This document shows positions 49,549-58,079 of a DNA stretch of 64,000 nt, piece by piece. Each line of letters opens with the position of its first letter. Position 1 is the first letter of the stretch. The stretch comes from Actinoalloteichus hoggarensis. Its GTDB lineage: Bacteria > Actinomycetota > Actinomycetes > Mycobacteriales > Pseudonocardiaceae. Position numbers and translations under genes: made by a program. The notes below the pieces were generated by a model that saw only the letters and a list, made by a program, of their open reading frames with translations, made no database searches and was not told the origin of the DNA. The stretch lies in the NCBI RefSeq assembly GCF_002234535.1, contig NZ_CP022521.1, forward strand, positions 5,564,001 to 5,628,000, written 5' to 3'.

Positions 49549-49826
49549 ACGACGGCAGCGGCGCGCGGACCTGCCACCGGCGGGCGGCGCCGGGGTCGCG
49601 AGGACGGGCGCCCACCGAGACGAGCGGACGGGCGGTCGCGAGAACGGCCCGGAGTGGTCGCGGGGACAGGCGGCCTGAGGGCCGAACGGCCCCTCGGCGC
49701 GAGTGGTCCCCCGGGGCGAGTGGTCCCCCGGGGCGAAGGGTCGCTCGAGATGAGAGGCCGCGGGACGGGCGGGACGGCCGAGTATCCGATCTTCGGCGGT
49801 GTCGACCGACCGTCCCGTGACCAGGG

Positions 49827-50600
49827 TCAGCGCTGGACGACCGGATTCCGCAGGGTGCCGAGGCCCTGCACCGTGATCGCGACCGTCTGTCCTGCCACCA
49901 TCGGCCCGACTCCGGCGGGCGTGCCGGTGAGGATCACGTCACCGGGCAGCAGCGTCATGACGCGGGAGATCCAGGCCACCAACGCCGGGACGTCGTGCAG
50001 CAGGTTGGCGGTCGTGGAGTCCTGCCGCACCGCGCCGTCCAGCTCGGTGCGGATGCGCAGGTCGGCCGGATCGACGGTGGTGTCGATCCACGGGCCCAGT
50101 GGGCAGAAGGTGTCGTGGCCCTTGGCCCGCGTCCACTGGCCGTCGGCCTTCTGCTGGTCCCGCGCCGTGACGTCGTTGGCGATCGTGTAACCCAGCAGCA
50201 CGTCCTTGGCCTTGGCCGGGGACACGTCCCGGCACGGCGCGCCGACGACGGCCGCGAGCTCGCCTTCGAAGTCCACCTGCGTCGAGTCGGCGGGCAGCCG
50301 GATGCTCGCGCCGGGGCCGATCACCGAGGTCGACGGCTTCATGAAGATCACGGGGTCGACCGGCGGCTCGCCGCCCATCTCCCGGGCGTGGTCGGCGTAG
50401 TTCTTCCCGATGCAGACGACCTTGCTCGGCAGGATCGGCGCCAGCACCCGCACGTCGGCCAGCGGCCACCGACGGCCGGTGTAGGTGGGCTCGCCGAACG
50501 GGTGCTCCGCGATCTCGACCGCGACCTGGTCCGTGTCCGGCTCGCCCTCGATCGAGACGAAGGCCACTCCCTGGGGGTGGGCGATACGGCCGATACGCAC
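49827..50600 (-). CDS. Fumarylacetoacetate hydrolase-family protein
   Basis: A 257-aa FAH-fold enzyme, with VVCIGKNYADHAREMGG, FMKPSTSVIGPGASI, VDFEGELAAVVG (metal-binding Glu residues) and GYTIANDVTARDQQ. These enzymes hydrolyse or decarboxylate 2-oxo acids; the substrate is unknown. The GTG at 50600 was chosen because AGGAGG lies 6 nt before it; a TTG at 50606 is too close to that site. In many actinobacteria this gene directly precedes gltX. Confidence 0.92.
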   Translation of the reverse strand: MRIGRIAHPQGVAFVSIEGEPDTDQVAVEIAEHPFGEPTYTGRRWPLADVRVLAPILPSKVVCIGKNYADHAREMGGEPPVDPVIFMKPSTSVIGPGASIRLPADSTQVDFEGELAAVVGAPCRDVSPAKAKDVLLGYTIANDVTARDQQKADGQWTRAKGHDTFCPLGPWIDTTVDPADLRIRTELDGAVRQDSTTANLLHDVPALVAWISRVMTLLPGDVILTGTPAGVGPMVAGQTVAITVQGLGTLRNPVVQR

Positions 50601-50694
50601 GGACAACCTCCTGCAATGCTCTTCCGACGGACGGCACCACTCTAGACGGGCAGGTCAGCGGGGCCGCTCAGCACAAGGAGACACGGCAGGACGA

Positions 50695-51720
50695 TCACGG
50701 CAGCGGGCACCCGTCCCGCTCGGCGGCGGCACTCGTGAGCGCGGCGAAGAGGTCACCGTCCGGCGAATCGTCGACGCCGTCTCCGAGACCTCTCAGGTGG
50801 TAGTGCACCGGCTCGCCGTCACAGCTGTGGTCCAGCCCGGTTCCCATATACAGATCGGCGGCACGGCCCTGCACGGTCTCCGCGATGACGCCCCTCGACA
50901 CCACGAACGTCGCGATGAGCGACAGATCCTCCCCAGGCTCCCGCGGCCTCTCGATGTCCCACACCTGACACGCCTCCGCCACACCGCCCGTCATCGTCTC
51001 GACCGTATGGCGGGACCCGGACACCGGCGGCGAGATGAGAGCGGGATCGACCAGATCGCACAAGAGCGACGACTCACCCACCGGCTCGGGCACCGGATGC
51101 GGCGGCAGCTCGCCAGGAACGACGAGCGGGTCCGTACCACACTCCCATCGATCTATGAGATTGTTCGCCACTTCGACGCCGGCTGCCAGAATGGCATCTC
51201 TATACTGGACGTCTTCCGTCAGAACGAACCCGTCGTTCTGCCTCCCTCCCAGGCCGGAACCGATGTCCAGCCAGAAATCACCGATATCCGAATTTTTCGA
51301 GCATTCAACAGGGATCGTGACATCATTGACAGTCAACAAGGCATCCGTTGCACCGACCGACACCACCTGATAAGTCGGCCCACCCATTGCGAACGCAACG
51401 ATAGCACTGTATCCTGATTCATCGAGGCGAGGCAGTGCCACCCGGAGCATCGGCTCCGCCGGATCAACACGAATCCGATTGGAGAATTCCTCACGAAAAC
51501 TCCATCCGCAAGAGAACTCGTATCCTTCATTCTGAAACAGATCCGGCCTCCCCCCACGCCCCAGTGCCATCGCATCCCACGAATCTCCATGCAACAGGCT
51601 ATCGCAGATAAGTTCCGCGTCGGACGCCACGGGTGGCGAATCCTGACCGGCGCCAACACACCCGGAAACCAGTACGAACGCAGCTGCCATGGCGGACAGT
51701 GAGCGCATACTCCGCATCAT
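50695..51720 (-). CDS. Lipoprotein, third gene of the EspC-like operon
   Basis: A 341-aa predicted lipoprotein. The signal peptide MRSLSAMAAAFVLVSGCVG has a lipobox (VSGC), and the mature part has several cysteines (ELICDSL, FSCGWSF, PVECSKN, LLCDLVD, DHSCDGE) that may form disulfides. It seems to contain two similar halves of DUF3558-like character, though the family is uncertain. The ATG overlaps the stop of the 731-aa gene (ATGA), so the two are co-translated. The first 200 residues are encoded by AT-richer DNA than the rest. It could be an immunity or anchoring partner of the upstream protein. Confidence 0.75.
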   Translation of the reverse strand: MMRSMRSLSAMAAAFVLVSGCVGAGQDSPPVASDAELICDSLLHGDSWDAMALGRGGRPDLFQNEGYEFSCGWSFREEFSNRIRVDPAEPMLRVALPRLDESGYSAIVAFAMGGPTYQVVSVGATDALLTVNDVTIPVECSKNSDIGDFWLDIGSGLGGRQNDGFVLTEDVQYRDAILAAGVEVANNLIDRWECGTDPLVVPGELPPHPVPEPVGESSLLCDLVDPALISPPVSGSRHTVETMTGGVAEACQVWDIERPREPGEDLSLIATFVVSRGVIAETVQGRAADLYMGTGLDHSCDGEPVHYHLRGLGDGVDDSPDGDLFAALTSAAAERDGCPLP

Positions 51721-53912
51721 TCACCCGACCCGTTCTCGTTCCCCAGCGAAATCGAGGTATCCACATAATAGGATTCTCTGATATTTTCGATCACGCTGCG
51801 CAGATCGCCACTTCCGGGACCACTTTGCCACTCGTCGAATATTCTTCGCTGTTCATCGTCCAGCGCCGAGTACTGGGGCATCCTGCCCTCAACCATCAAC
51901 TCAACAGGTGGTTGCATATCCGGGCCCCACATCTCATGTCGTATCACCGCGTCGAGCACGAGCCTCTCCACGTTCGTCGAACCGCCGTGATAAATATGTT
52001 CAGCCCAGCCCTGAGCCGCGGAATGGTCGTCTCGGCGGGAGTTCTCCACCACCTGGTCCAGGACCATGCTCACGCCATCCCCTAGGAATCCGCCGGCGAC
52101 GGGAATCTCTCCTACGACGTTACCGATCACGAAGTCCGTCAGCGCGGCGCGATCCTCGATGGCCTGGTTGTACTCGTTGTCCGCACCCGTCATCTCCGCA
52201 TAACCGGCCTCGGCCCGCGCCCCGTCCAAGGCGTTGAAGATCACGGCTGCTTCGCGACCCGCCATCTCGACATCCGTGTAGCGCGTACCCAGATCGAATG
52301 AGCTGGACGCCATCTCCTCAAGCCGCAACGCGGTGTAGACCCGCTGTGCTTCATGGATCTGGGCGTACTGCGCGGGGTCACCGGCCAGGTCGCCGATCAC
52401 CTTCCGAATGTCATCACGCCGGGCGGCGTCCGGGTTGATCCCGCTGTTCATCGAGTCCGCGTTCACGAAGGCGATCTCCGCGCTGATCATGTTCGTCATG
52501 GTGTCGCCCATGGTGTGCGGGATGCCGTCGGGTCGGTCGGCGAAGGCGCCGATGGAGTCTCGGAGGATCTCCCTGGACACCTCGTCCCGGCCCGCTTCCA
52601 GCGTCGCGGCCTCCAGGGCGTCGCCGAAGCTGCTCCAGCCCGCCGACAGGTGGTCGTCGGGGACGGACCTGGTCAGCGAGTCGGGGATCCACTCACGCTC
52701 GGCGAGGTACTCGACGCGGTTCTCGCCGTCCTTCGAGAAGAAGTCCTTCGCGGCCTGCGGGTTCTCGTCCAACGCGAGCATCAGGCCGTACATCGGGTCG
52801 AGCCCGGCGGTCTGGTCGTCGATGAAGTTGAAACGCAGCGGCTCGCCGAGGACGCCCTCCTGCGTGTTCCAGGCCTCCGGGTTCTCCTTCTCGAAGTCGA
52901 TCAGGTCGGCGCCGAGGAACTCCAGGAACTCCGAGGAGTACTCGCCCGAGTTCAGCAGCGGTCCGAGGAACTGATAGCCGTAGACGCCTTCCGGGCCCCG
53001 GTAGCCGGGCAGAAGCACCTCCTGCCGCCCCGCCTCGGCGAGGTCGGCCCACCACTGCTCGCCCAGGTTGGGTTCGCCGCGGCCGTCGGTGGCGGTGGCC
53101 AGGGCCTGGCCGAGTTCGATCTGGAGGCCTCTGGCCAACTCGGGATCGGGGTTGCCGAGGTGGTTGCCGATCCCGGTCACGTCGGAGGCGAGGGCCAGGG
53201 TCTTCTCCGGTCCCAGCAGCTCGAGGAACTCGGTGGCGAACACCGGGTCCTCGGCATAGTGCTCCAGCAGATCGCGAAGCTCCACGGCCTCCTCGTGGGT
53301 CAGCGGGCGCGTGCCCGCCAGTTCCGCCGCGCGGGCGGCCCGCTCCTCGATGCGCTCCTGCATCGCGGCGATGTCGGCCGCCGAGCTGTGCACGGCGCTG
53401 TGGTGTTCCAGGCGGCCGGTCAACTCGCGGTCGAGGTCCTCGGCCTCTCCCAACAGCTCCGCGATCTGGTCCTGCACGTCCAGCAGGGCCCGATGCCGCA
53501 CCTCGCGTTCGTGGATCCTCTGGTCGTCGGACATTCCCGTGGTGTCGTACGGGGCTATCCCGACGTCACCGTTCTGCCGGACCTCCAGCCCGCCGCCTCG
53601 GGCGTAGGCAAGGATCGAGGCAAGCCGGTCCTGAAACACGGTGATGTCGTCGGCCGCCTGCTGATACACGTCGGCGACATCGCGGATGTCGTCCACGCTC
53701 TGCACTCCCCGGCGGCGGATCTCGTCGACGTAGTGCTCGGCGGCCGCGGCGGCGAAGCCCTGCCAGACCTCGTCGTCGGCGATCCGCCGGGTCACCTCCC
53801 CGTCCATGTCCTCGAGCTGCCGCGCCAGGTCGTCCGACCAGTCGTTCCACGCCTGCGCCAGCTCGGACCAGCGGGCCGGGTCGAGATCGCGCAGCTGGGC
53901 CAGGTCCGGCAT
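51717..53912 (-). CDS. 731-aa protein linked to an EspC/WXG100-like protein
   Basis: A 731-aa soluble protein. The first 130 residues are helical and WXG-like (PARWSELAQAWNDWSDDLAR, then a Trp in DDEVWQGFAAAAAEHYVDEI). A coiled-coil stretch follows at about 145-200, and a long alpha-helical middle has FATEFLELLGPEKTLALASD and ENPQAAKDFFSKDGENRVEY, resembling large actinobacterial T7SS-associated proteins (DUF6571-like; not certain). Near residues 635-665 a glycine-rich IPVAGGFLGDGVSMVLDQVV appears. No catalytic motif is recognised. It begins 1 nt after the small gene and overlaps the lipoprotein gene. The last 110 codons are AT-richer than the rest. Confidence 0.7.
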   Translation of the reverse strand: MPDLAQLRDLDPARWSELAQAWNDWSDDLARQLEDMDGEVTRRIADDEVWQGFAAAAAEHYVDEIRRRGVQSVDDIRDVADVYQQAADDITVFQDRLASILAYARGGGLEVRQNGDVGIAPYDTTGMSDDQRIHEREVRHRALLDVQDQIAELLGEAEDLDRELTGRLEHHSAVHSSAADIAAMQERIEERAARAAELAGTRPLTHEEAVELRDLLEHYAEDPVFATEFLELLGPEKTLALASDVTGIGNHLGNPDPELARGLQIELGQALATATDGRGEPNLGEQWWADLAEAGRQEVLLPGYRGPEGVYGYQFLGPLLNSGEYSSEFLEFLGADLIDFEKENPEAWNTQEGVLGEPLRFNFIDDQTAGLDPMYGLMLALDENPQAAKDFFSKDGENRVEYLAEREWIPDSLTRSVPDDHLSAGWSSFGDALEAATLEAGRDEVSREILRDSIGAFADRPDGIPHTMGDTMTNMISAEIAFVNADSMNSGINPDAARRDDIRKVIGDLAGDPAQYAQIHEAQRVYTALRLEEMASSSFDLGTRYTDVEMAGREAAVIFNALDGARAEAGYAEMTGADNEYNQAIEDRAALTDFVIGNVVGEIPVAGGFLGDGVSMVLDQVVENSRRDDHSAAQGWAEHIYHGGSTNVERLVLDAVIRHEMWGPDMQPPVELMVEGRMPQYSALDDEQRRIFDEWQSGPGSGDLRSVIENIRESYYVDTSISLGNENGSGE

Positions 53913-53913
53913 G

Positions 53914-54240
53914 TCAGCGCTCCCCCGATCCCGACGCGGACGGGAGGTCGCCCTCGACACGGCCGAGATCGTCGGCCGCGTCCTCGTCGTTCGCCTGGTA
54001 GAGGCGCAGCGACTGCTCGATCTTCTCGCCCGCGTCGCGGATCTCCGCCGCGAGGCCGACGAGGTTCGTCTGCCACACCTCGGTGCAGACCGGTGTCTGC
54101 TCGGCGAACCCCCAGCCGGGTGAGGCGCCCGCGGCCTCGGCGCCCCGCTCGACGGTCCGCGGCGCCAGTTCCTCCACCAGATCGGCGATGTTCGATGCGC
54201 TCGTGGCGACAGCTCCCAGTGCCGCCAGATCAACCTGCAT
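53914..54240 (-). CDS. EspC/WXG100-like small protein (type VII secretion type)
   Basis: A 108-aa helical-hairpin protein: MQVDLAALGAVATSASNIAD, then GWGFAEQTPVCTEVWQTNLV, and a second helix ending LRLYQANDEDAADDL. The central GWG turn, the W, and the C-terminal Y-x3-D pattern fit ESX-1 EspC-type proteins (DUF2580 family) that are exported by or associated with type VII secretion. The ATG giving MQVDL was chosen. It is the first gene of a tight three-gene operon. Confidence 0.78.
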   Translation of the reverse strand: MQVDLAALGAVATSASNIADLVEELAPRTVERGAEAAGASPGWGFAEQTPVCTEVWQTNLVGLAAEIRDAGEKIEQSLRLYQANDEDAADDLGRVEGDLPSASGSGER

Positions 54241-54493
54241 TCTCTCCGTGCCCCCGCGTCTCGGCGTCCTGATCAACGAGACAGCAGACCCCGTCCGGAT
54301 CGGCTTCGAGGGCGGATCGCGCGTCTTTCACTCGGACGCCGAGTGTGACGTTCGACCGTCACCACCGGTGGTCGCGCGCTGCGGGGAGGATCACGAACGT
54401 CCCACTCGAATCGCGGTATCCGACGACCCTCGGTCGGCGGGGTGCGGCTCTGCGGCGGCATGAAAGCCGCCCGTCCCCTCCGTGACCCCGCCA
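54241..54493. other. Intergenic gap upstream of the EspC-like operon
   Basis: About 250 bp that must hold the minus-strand promoter of the operon. No element is clear enough to name. Confidence 0.4.
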
Positions 54494-54700
54494 GACCACC
54501 ATCAACCTGGGTGTCGACCGCCGATACGCCGACTTCGCCGTGCCGCTGGGCGTGACGACGAAGATGGACGGCTGCGCCGCGATCCACCCGGCCATCGCCA
54601 CGATCTTCATCGCCCAGGTCTACGGCGTGCCGCTCTCACTCGGCGATCACGTGCCAATAACCCTGGTCCCGGCCGTGGGCGCCCGCTCCGCCGTGGAGTC
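54494..54700 (+). pseudogene. Fragment of a dicarboxylate:cation symporter (DAACS)
   Basis: The translation NLGVDRRYADFAVPLGVTTK followed by MDGCAAIHPAIATIFIAQVY and GVPLSLGDHVPITLVPAVGA matches the conserved core of GltP/DctA-type symporters, where PLGxTxNMDG and IFIAQxYG are hallmark motifs. Only about 65 residues remain of roughly 430. There is no start, and the sequence after AVGA is unrelated. It is a remnant, lying convergent to cimA. Confidence 0.75.
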
Positions 54701-54748
54701 TCCGGCGGCGCCGACCACCCGTAGGTCACGGCACCGCCGCGGGAGCCG

Positions 54749-56518
54749 CTAGACCCGGACCGAACCCGCCTGCCGGGCGGCCCGGTAGGCCAGCGCGTCG
54801 CACAGCGCCAGCCAGCTGGCCTCGACGATGTTGCCGTGCACGCCCACCGTGGTCCACTTGTCGACGCCGTCGCCGGAGTCGACGAGCACCCGGGTGACCG
54901 CGTCCGTGCCGTGCCTGCCCGCGAGGATGCGCACCTTGTAGTCGAGAAGCCGGACGTCGGCGAGCCAGGGCAGATACGGGGTGAGCGCCGCTCGCAGCGC
55001 CGCGTCCAGGGCGTTGACCGGCCCGGTGCCCTCGGCCGTGGCGATCACCCGCTCGCCGTCGACGTGCAGCCGCACCGTCGCCTCGGCGACCACCTCGCCG
55101 TCGGCCCGGTGATCGAGCGACACCCGGTAGGACTCCAGCGTGAACGGCCGCAGCGCGGCGGCCGCCTCGGTGACATGCTCGGCGGCGGCCGCCTCGGTGA
55201 CACGCTCGGCGACAGCCGCCTCGGTGACACGCTCGGCGACAGCCGCCTCGGTGACACGCTCGGCGACAGCCGCCTCGGTGACACGCTCGGCGACAGCCGC
55301 CTCGGCACCGCCGCCCAGCTCGGCGCGCAACAGCAGTTCCAGGGAGGCGTCCGCCGCCTCGAACGACCAGCCGCCGGCCTCCAGCTCCTTGACCCGACGC
55401 ACCACGCGGCCCACGGCATCCGGTCGGGCGGTCAGGTCCAGCCCGAACTCGCGTCCCTTGAGTTCGAGGCTGGCCCGGCCCGCCATCTCCGTCACCAGCA
55501 CGCGCATCCCGTTGCCGACGTCGCCGGGCTCCATGTGGTTGTAGAGCTCAGGATCGACCTTGATCGCGCTCGCGTGCAGCCCCGCCTTGTGAGCGAAGGC
55601 CGACGTCCCGACGTACGCCTGGTGGGGGTCGGGGGCGAGGTTGGCGATCTCGGCGAGGGCGTGCGACACGCGAGTCAGCTCGACCAGCCTGCCCTCGGGG
55701 AGCACCGGCATGTCGAGCTTGGTGACGAGGTTGCCGATCACCGGAAAGAGATCGGCGTTGCCCGCCCGCTCGCCGTAACCGTTGGCGGTGCACTGGACGT
55801 GGGTGACGCCCGCCTGTACCGCGGCGATGGTGTTGGCCACGGCGCAGCCGGTGTCGTCCTGGCAGTGGATGCCCAGGCGGAATCCGGTGCGGGCGTGGAC
55901 CTCGGTGACCGTCTCCGCCAGCCCGGTGGGGAGGCTGCCGCCGTTGGTGTCGCACAGCACCACGACGTCGGCGCCGCCGAGCACCGCGGCCTCCAGCACC
56001 CGCAGCGCGCAGTCGGGGTCGGCGGCATAGCCGTCGAAGAAGTGTTCGGCGTCGACGAAGACCCGGCGGCCCTCGGCGACCAGCAGCGACACCGTGTCGC
56101 GGACCATCGCGCAGTTCTCCGCGACGTCGGTGCGCAACGCCCGCTCGATGTGCCTGCGATCGGACTTGGCCACGAGGGTGATCACCGGGGCCTTCGAGTC
56201 GAGCAGGGCGCGGACCTGCGGATCCTCGGCGGCCGTCAGCCCGGCGCGCCGGGTCGCTCCGAAGGCGACGAGCGCGGCGTGCCGCAGTTCCAGCTCGCCC
56301 TCGGCGGCCCTGGCGAAGAACTCGGTGTCCTTGGGCAGCGCACCGGGCCAGCCGCCCTCGATGAACCCGACGCCGAGGGAGTCCAGCAAGCGGGCCACGG
56401 TCAGCTTGTCGGTCACCGAGTAGGAGATGCCCTCCCGCTGGGCGCCGTCGCGCAGCGTCGTGTCGTAGAGGTGGAAGGCGTCGCCGAGCGGCGTGTCTGC
56501 CGGAGCGGTGCGGAACAC
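54749..56518 (-). CDS. cimA: Citramalate synthase (LeuA-like)
   Basis: A 589-aa enzyme making citramalate from pyruvate and acetyl-CoA, a threonine-independent route to isoleucine. The catalytic TIM barrel has LYDTTLRDGAQREGISYSV, GLGIHCQDD-type RLGIHCQDDTGCAVANTI and the QCTANGYGERAGNADLF block; the C-terminal 130 residues are the LeuA allosteric domain. GAGGAG lies 6 nt before the GTG at 56518. A TTG at 56572 was rejected because it lies in the T-run of a terminator. Between the domains are five 9-residue repeats (AVAERVTEA). An Ile/Val leader peptide and hairpins lie upstream. Confidence 0.92.
   Translation of the reverse strand: MFRTAPADTPLGDAFHLYDTTLRDGAQREGISYSVTDKLTVARLLDSLGVGFIEGGWPGALPKDTEFFARAAEGELELRHAALVAFGATRRAGLTAAEDPQVRALLDSKAPVITLVAKSDRRHIERALRTDVAENCAMVRDTVSLLVAEGRRVFVDAEHFFDGYAADPDCALRVLEAAVLGGADVVVLCDTNGGSLPTGLAETVTEVHARTGFRLGIHCQDDTGCAVANTIAAVQAGVTHVQCTANGYGERAGNADLFPVIGNLVTKLDMPVLPEGRLVELTRVSHALAEIANLAPDPHQAYVGTSAFAHKAGLHASAIKVDPELYNHMEPGDVGNGMRVLVTEMAGRASLELKGREFGLDLTARPDAVGRVVRRVKELEAGGWSFEAADASLELLLRAELGGGAEAAVAERVTEAAVAERVTEAAVAERVTEAAVAERVTEAAAAEHVTEAAAALRPFTLESYRVSLDHRADGEVVAEATVRLHVDGERVIATAEGTGPVNALDAALRAALTPYLPWLADVRLLDYKVRILAGRHGTDAVTRVLVDSGDGVDKWTTVGVHGNIVEASWLALCDALAYRAARQAGSVRV
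55161..55295. repeat. 27-bp tandem repeat inside cimA (5 units)
   Basis: Units start at 55161, 55188, 55215, 55242 and 55269. The last four are identical and the first differs at four bases. They encode AVAERVTEA on the minus strand. Being a multiple of three, the repeat keeps the frame. It lies in the linker before the regulatory domain. Confidence 0.95.
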
Positions 56519-56564
56519 GAAGGACTCCTCGGGCGGTGTCGAGTCTGGCTTCGAGCAGGAGGGG

Positions 56565-56600
56565 ACAAACAAAAAGACCCCTCGCGGGATGCGAGAGGTC
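56565..56600 (-). terminator. Attenuator terminator upstream of cimA
   Basis: On the minus strand GACCTCTCGC, a 5-nt loop, GCGAGGGGTC (9 of 10 paired, one G-T) and then TTTTTGTTTGT. It lies between the leader peptide and the cimA start, 47 bp before the GTG, so it must be read through for cimA expression. Confidence 0.8.
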
Positions 56601-56601
56601 T

Positions 56602-56639
56602 GCGCGTCGGGTGCTGAAGGGAAGCACTGCCCGACGCGC
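56602..56639 (-). promoter_or_regulatory. Upstream hairpin of the cimA attenuator
   Basis: GCGCGTCGGG pairs with CCCGACGCGC (10 bp), extended by TGCT/AGCA with a small bulge. It begins at the leader peptide's stop codon and ends 1 nt before the terminator stem, as expected of a pause or alternative structure. Confidence 0.7.
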
Positions 56640-56656
56640 TACACGATAATGATCAT
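56639..56656 (-). CDS. Leader peptide MIIIV of the cimA attenuator
   Basis: ATG ATC ATT ATC GTG TAG: Met-Ile-Ile-Ile-Val-stop. Three Ile codons and one Val directly before two hairpins are the pattern of ribosome-mediated attenuation by isoleucine/valine supply. A GTG at 56671 in the same frame would give MAHHSMIIIV. No good ribosome site is seen for either, so it may be translated from a leaderless end. Confidence 0.65.
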   Translation of the reverse strand: MIIIV

Positions 56657-56820
56657 GCTGTGGTGAGCCACGCGGCGATGGTGCCACACCCGCCTCGGTA
56701 ATCCAACTCTTCGGACACGAAAGTCCGAATGCTGGGATAATTCCACCCGTCCGTGAAACGTCGCGTCGACCGCGTCGACAGGCGGCTCACCAGCGGGGAT
56801 ACGGCCTATGAGAGACGAAC

Positions 56821-56848
56821 GGGGCCGTCCACCATGGTGGACGGCCCC
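56821..56848. terminator. Palindromic terminator downstream of leuB
   Basis: A perfect 28-bp palindrome with half GGGGCCGTCCACCA, 15 bp past the leuB stop. No T-run. Probably ends leuB transcription before cimA. Confidence 0.65.
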
Positions 56849-56863
56849 GGGTCAGGCGTGGGA

Positions 56864-57928
56864 TCAGGCCGACGGCGGCAGCGAGACCGGCCGCTCCGGG
56901 CGGGTGTTCGACGAGACCAGTGCGGCCAGCCGATCGCCGATCGCGTAGGTGGCGCCCGGCGAGGCGTGGTCGCGGGTGGCCAGGTCGAATGCCACCGACG
57001 CCTCGATGCGCTTCGCCGCCTCCGACATGCCGAGGTGATCCAGCAGCAGCGCGACCGACAGCACGGCCGCCGTGGGGTCCGCCACGCCCTGTCCGGCGAT
57101 GTCCGGCGCGCTGCCGTGCACCGGCTCGAACATGCTCGGGTTGCGTCGAGTCATGTCGAGATTGCCGCTCGCGGCGAGTCCGATGCCGCCGGTGATCGCC
57201 GCCACCAGATCCGTGAGGATGTCGCCGAACAGGTTGTCCGTGACGATCACGTCATACCGCGACGGGTCGGTCACCATGTGGATGGTCACCGAGTCGATGT
57301 GCTGGTAGCTCACGGTCACCTCCGGATGTTGGAGGGAGACCTCCTCCACGATCCGCGACCACAGGGAGCCCGCGTAGGTGAGCACGTTCGTCTTGTGCAC
57401 GAGGGTGAGGTGCCTGCGCGGGCGGGCCGCGGCCCTCGCGAAGGCGTCCCGCACCACCCGTTCCACTCCGAACGAGGTGTTGATCGAGACCTCGGTGGCC
57501 ACCTCGTACGGCGTGTCCTTGCGGAGCAGGCCGCCGTTGCCCGCGTAGAGGCCCTCCGTGCCCTCACGCACCACGAGCATGTCGACGTCGCTGGGATCGG
57601 CCAGCGGGCTGCGCACCCCCGGGTAGAGCCGAGCGGGCCGCAGATTGACATGGTGGTCGAGCTCGAAACGCAGTCGGAGCAGCAGTCCGCGTTCGAGGAT
57701 GCCGCTGGGCACCGACGGGTCGCCGACCGCTCCGAGCAGAATCGCGTCGTGCTGACGCAGTTCTCCCAACACCGACTCCGGCAGCAGTTCGCCGGTGGCG
57801 TGCCACCGCGCGGCACCGAGGTCGTAACGCACGATCTCCGCGTCGGGGACTACCTCACCGAGCACCTTCAATGCCTCGGCGATAACCTCGGGCCCGATCC
57901 CGTCGCCTGGGATCACAGCGAGCCGCAT
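56864..57928 (-). CDS. leuB: 3-isopropylmalate dehydrogenase
   Basis: A 354-aa enzyme that oxidises and decarboxylates 3-isopropylmalate in leucine synthesis. Landmarks: [20 protein letters not shown] at the start, [29 protein letters not shown], the Mg-binding [19 protein letters not shown] and [25 protein letters not shown] precedes the ATG. It stands alone between cimA and the subtilase. A 21-bp palindrome 131 bp upstream may control it. Confidence 0.97.
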   Translation of the reverse strand: MRLAVIPGDGIGPEVIAEALKVLGEVVPDAEIVRYDLGAARWHATGELLPESVLGELRQHDAILLGAVGDPSVPSGILERGLLLRLRFELDHHVNLRPARLYPGVRSPLADPSDVDMLVVREGTEGLYAGNGGLLRKDTPYEVATEVSINTSFGVERVVRDAFARAAARPRRHLTLVHKTNVLTYAGSLWSRIVEEVSLQHPEVTVSYQHIDSVTIHMVTDPSRYDVIVTDNLFGDILTDLVAAITGGIGLAASGNLDMTRRNPSMFEPVHGSAPDIAGQGVADPTAAVLSVALLLDHLGMSEAAKRIEASVAFDLATRDHASPGATYAIGDRLAALVSSNTRPERPVSLPPSA

Positions 57929-58058
57929 CCGTGCACCTCCCTGGTACAGATCCCACTGAACGGGACCAGTTCGTTCGAGCAGGCTACCGCTCCCGGATCG
58001 GTACTCCACATGGCGGCGGCCTGCCGGCGATGATCTTTCCCGTACTGCGGGACGCCCA

Positions 58059-58079
58059 TTCGAGTGAACATCACTCGAA
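58059..58079. promoter_or_regulatory. Perfect palindrome upstream of leuB
   Basis: TTCGAGTGA-ACA-TCACTCGAA: nine matched bases on each side. It lies 131 bp before the leuB start and looks like an operator or activator site. It differs from the ndgR-leuC repeat. Confidence 0.55.

Noticed and set aside
56518-56572. A TTG start at 56572 for cimA
   Set aside because: It falls inside the T-run of the attenuator; the GTG at 56518 has a well-placed GAGGAG and gives the family N-terminus.
54836-56617. A 593-codon plus-strand open frame opposite cimA
   Set aside because: It is the antisense of cimA; its translation is Arg/His/Gly-rich with no domain, while the minus strand has all CimA motifs.
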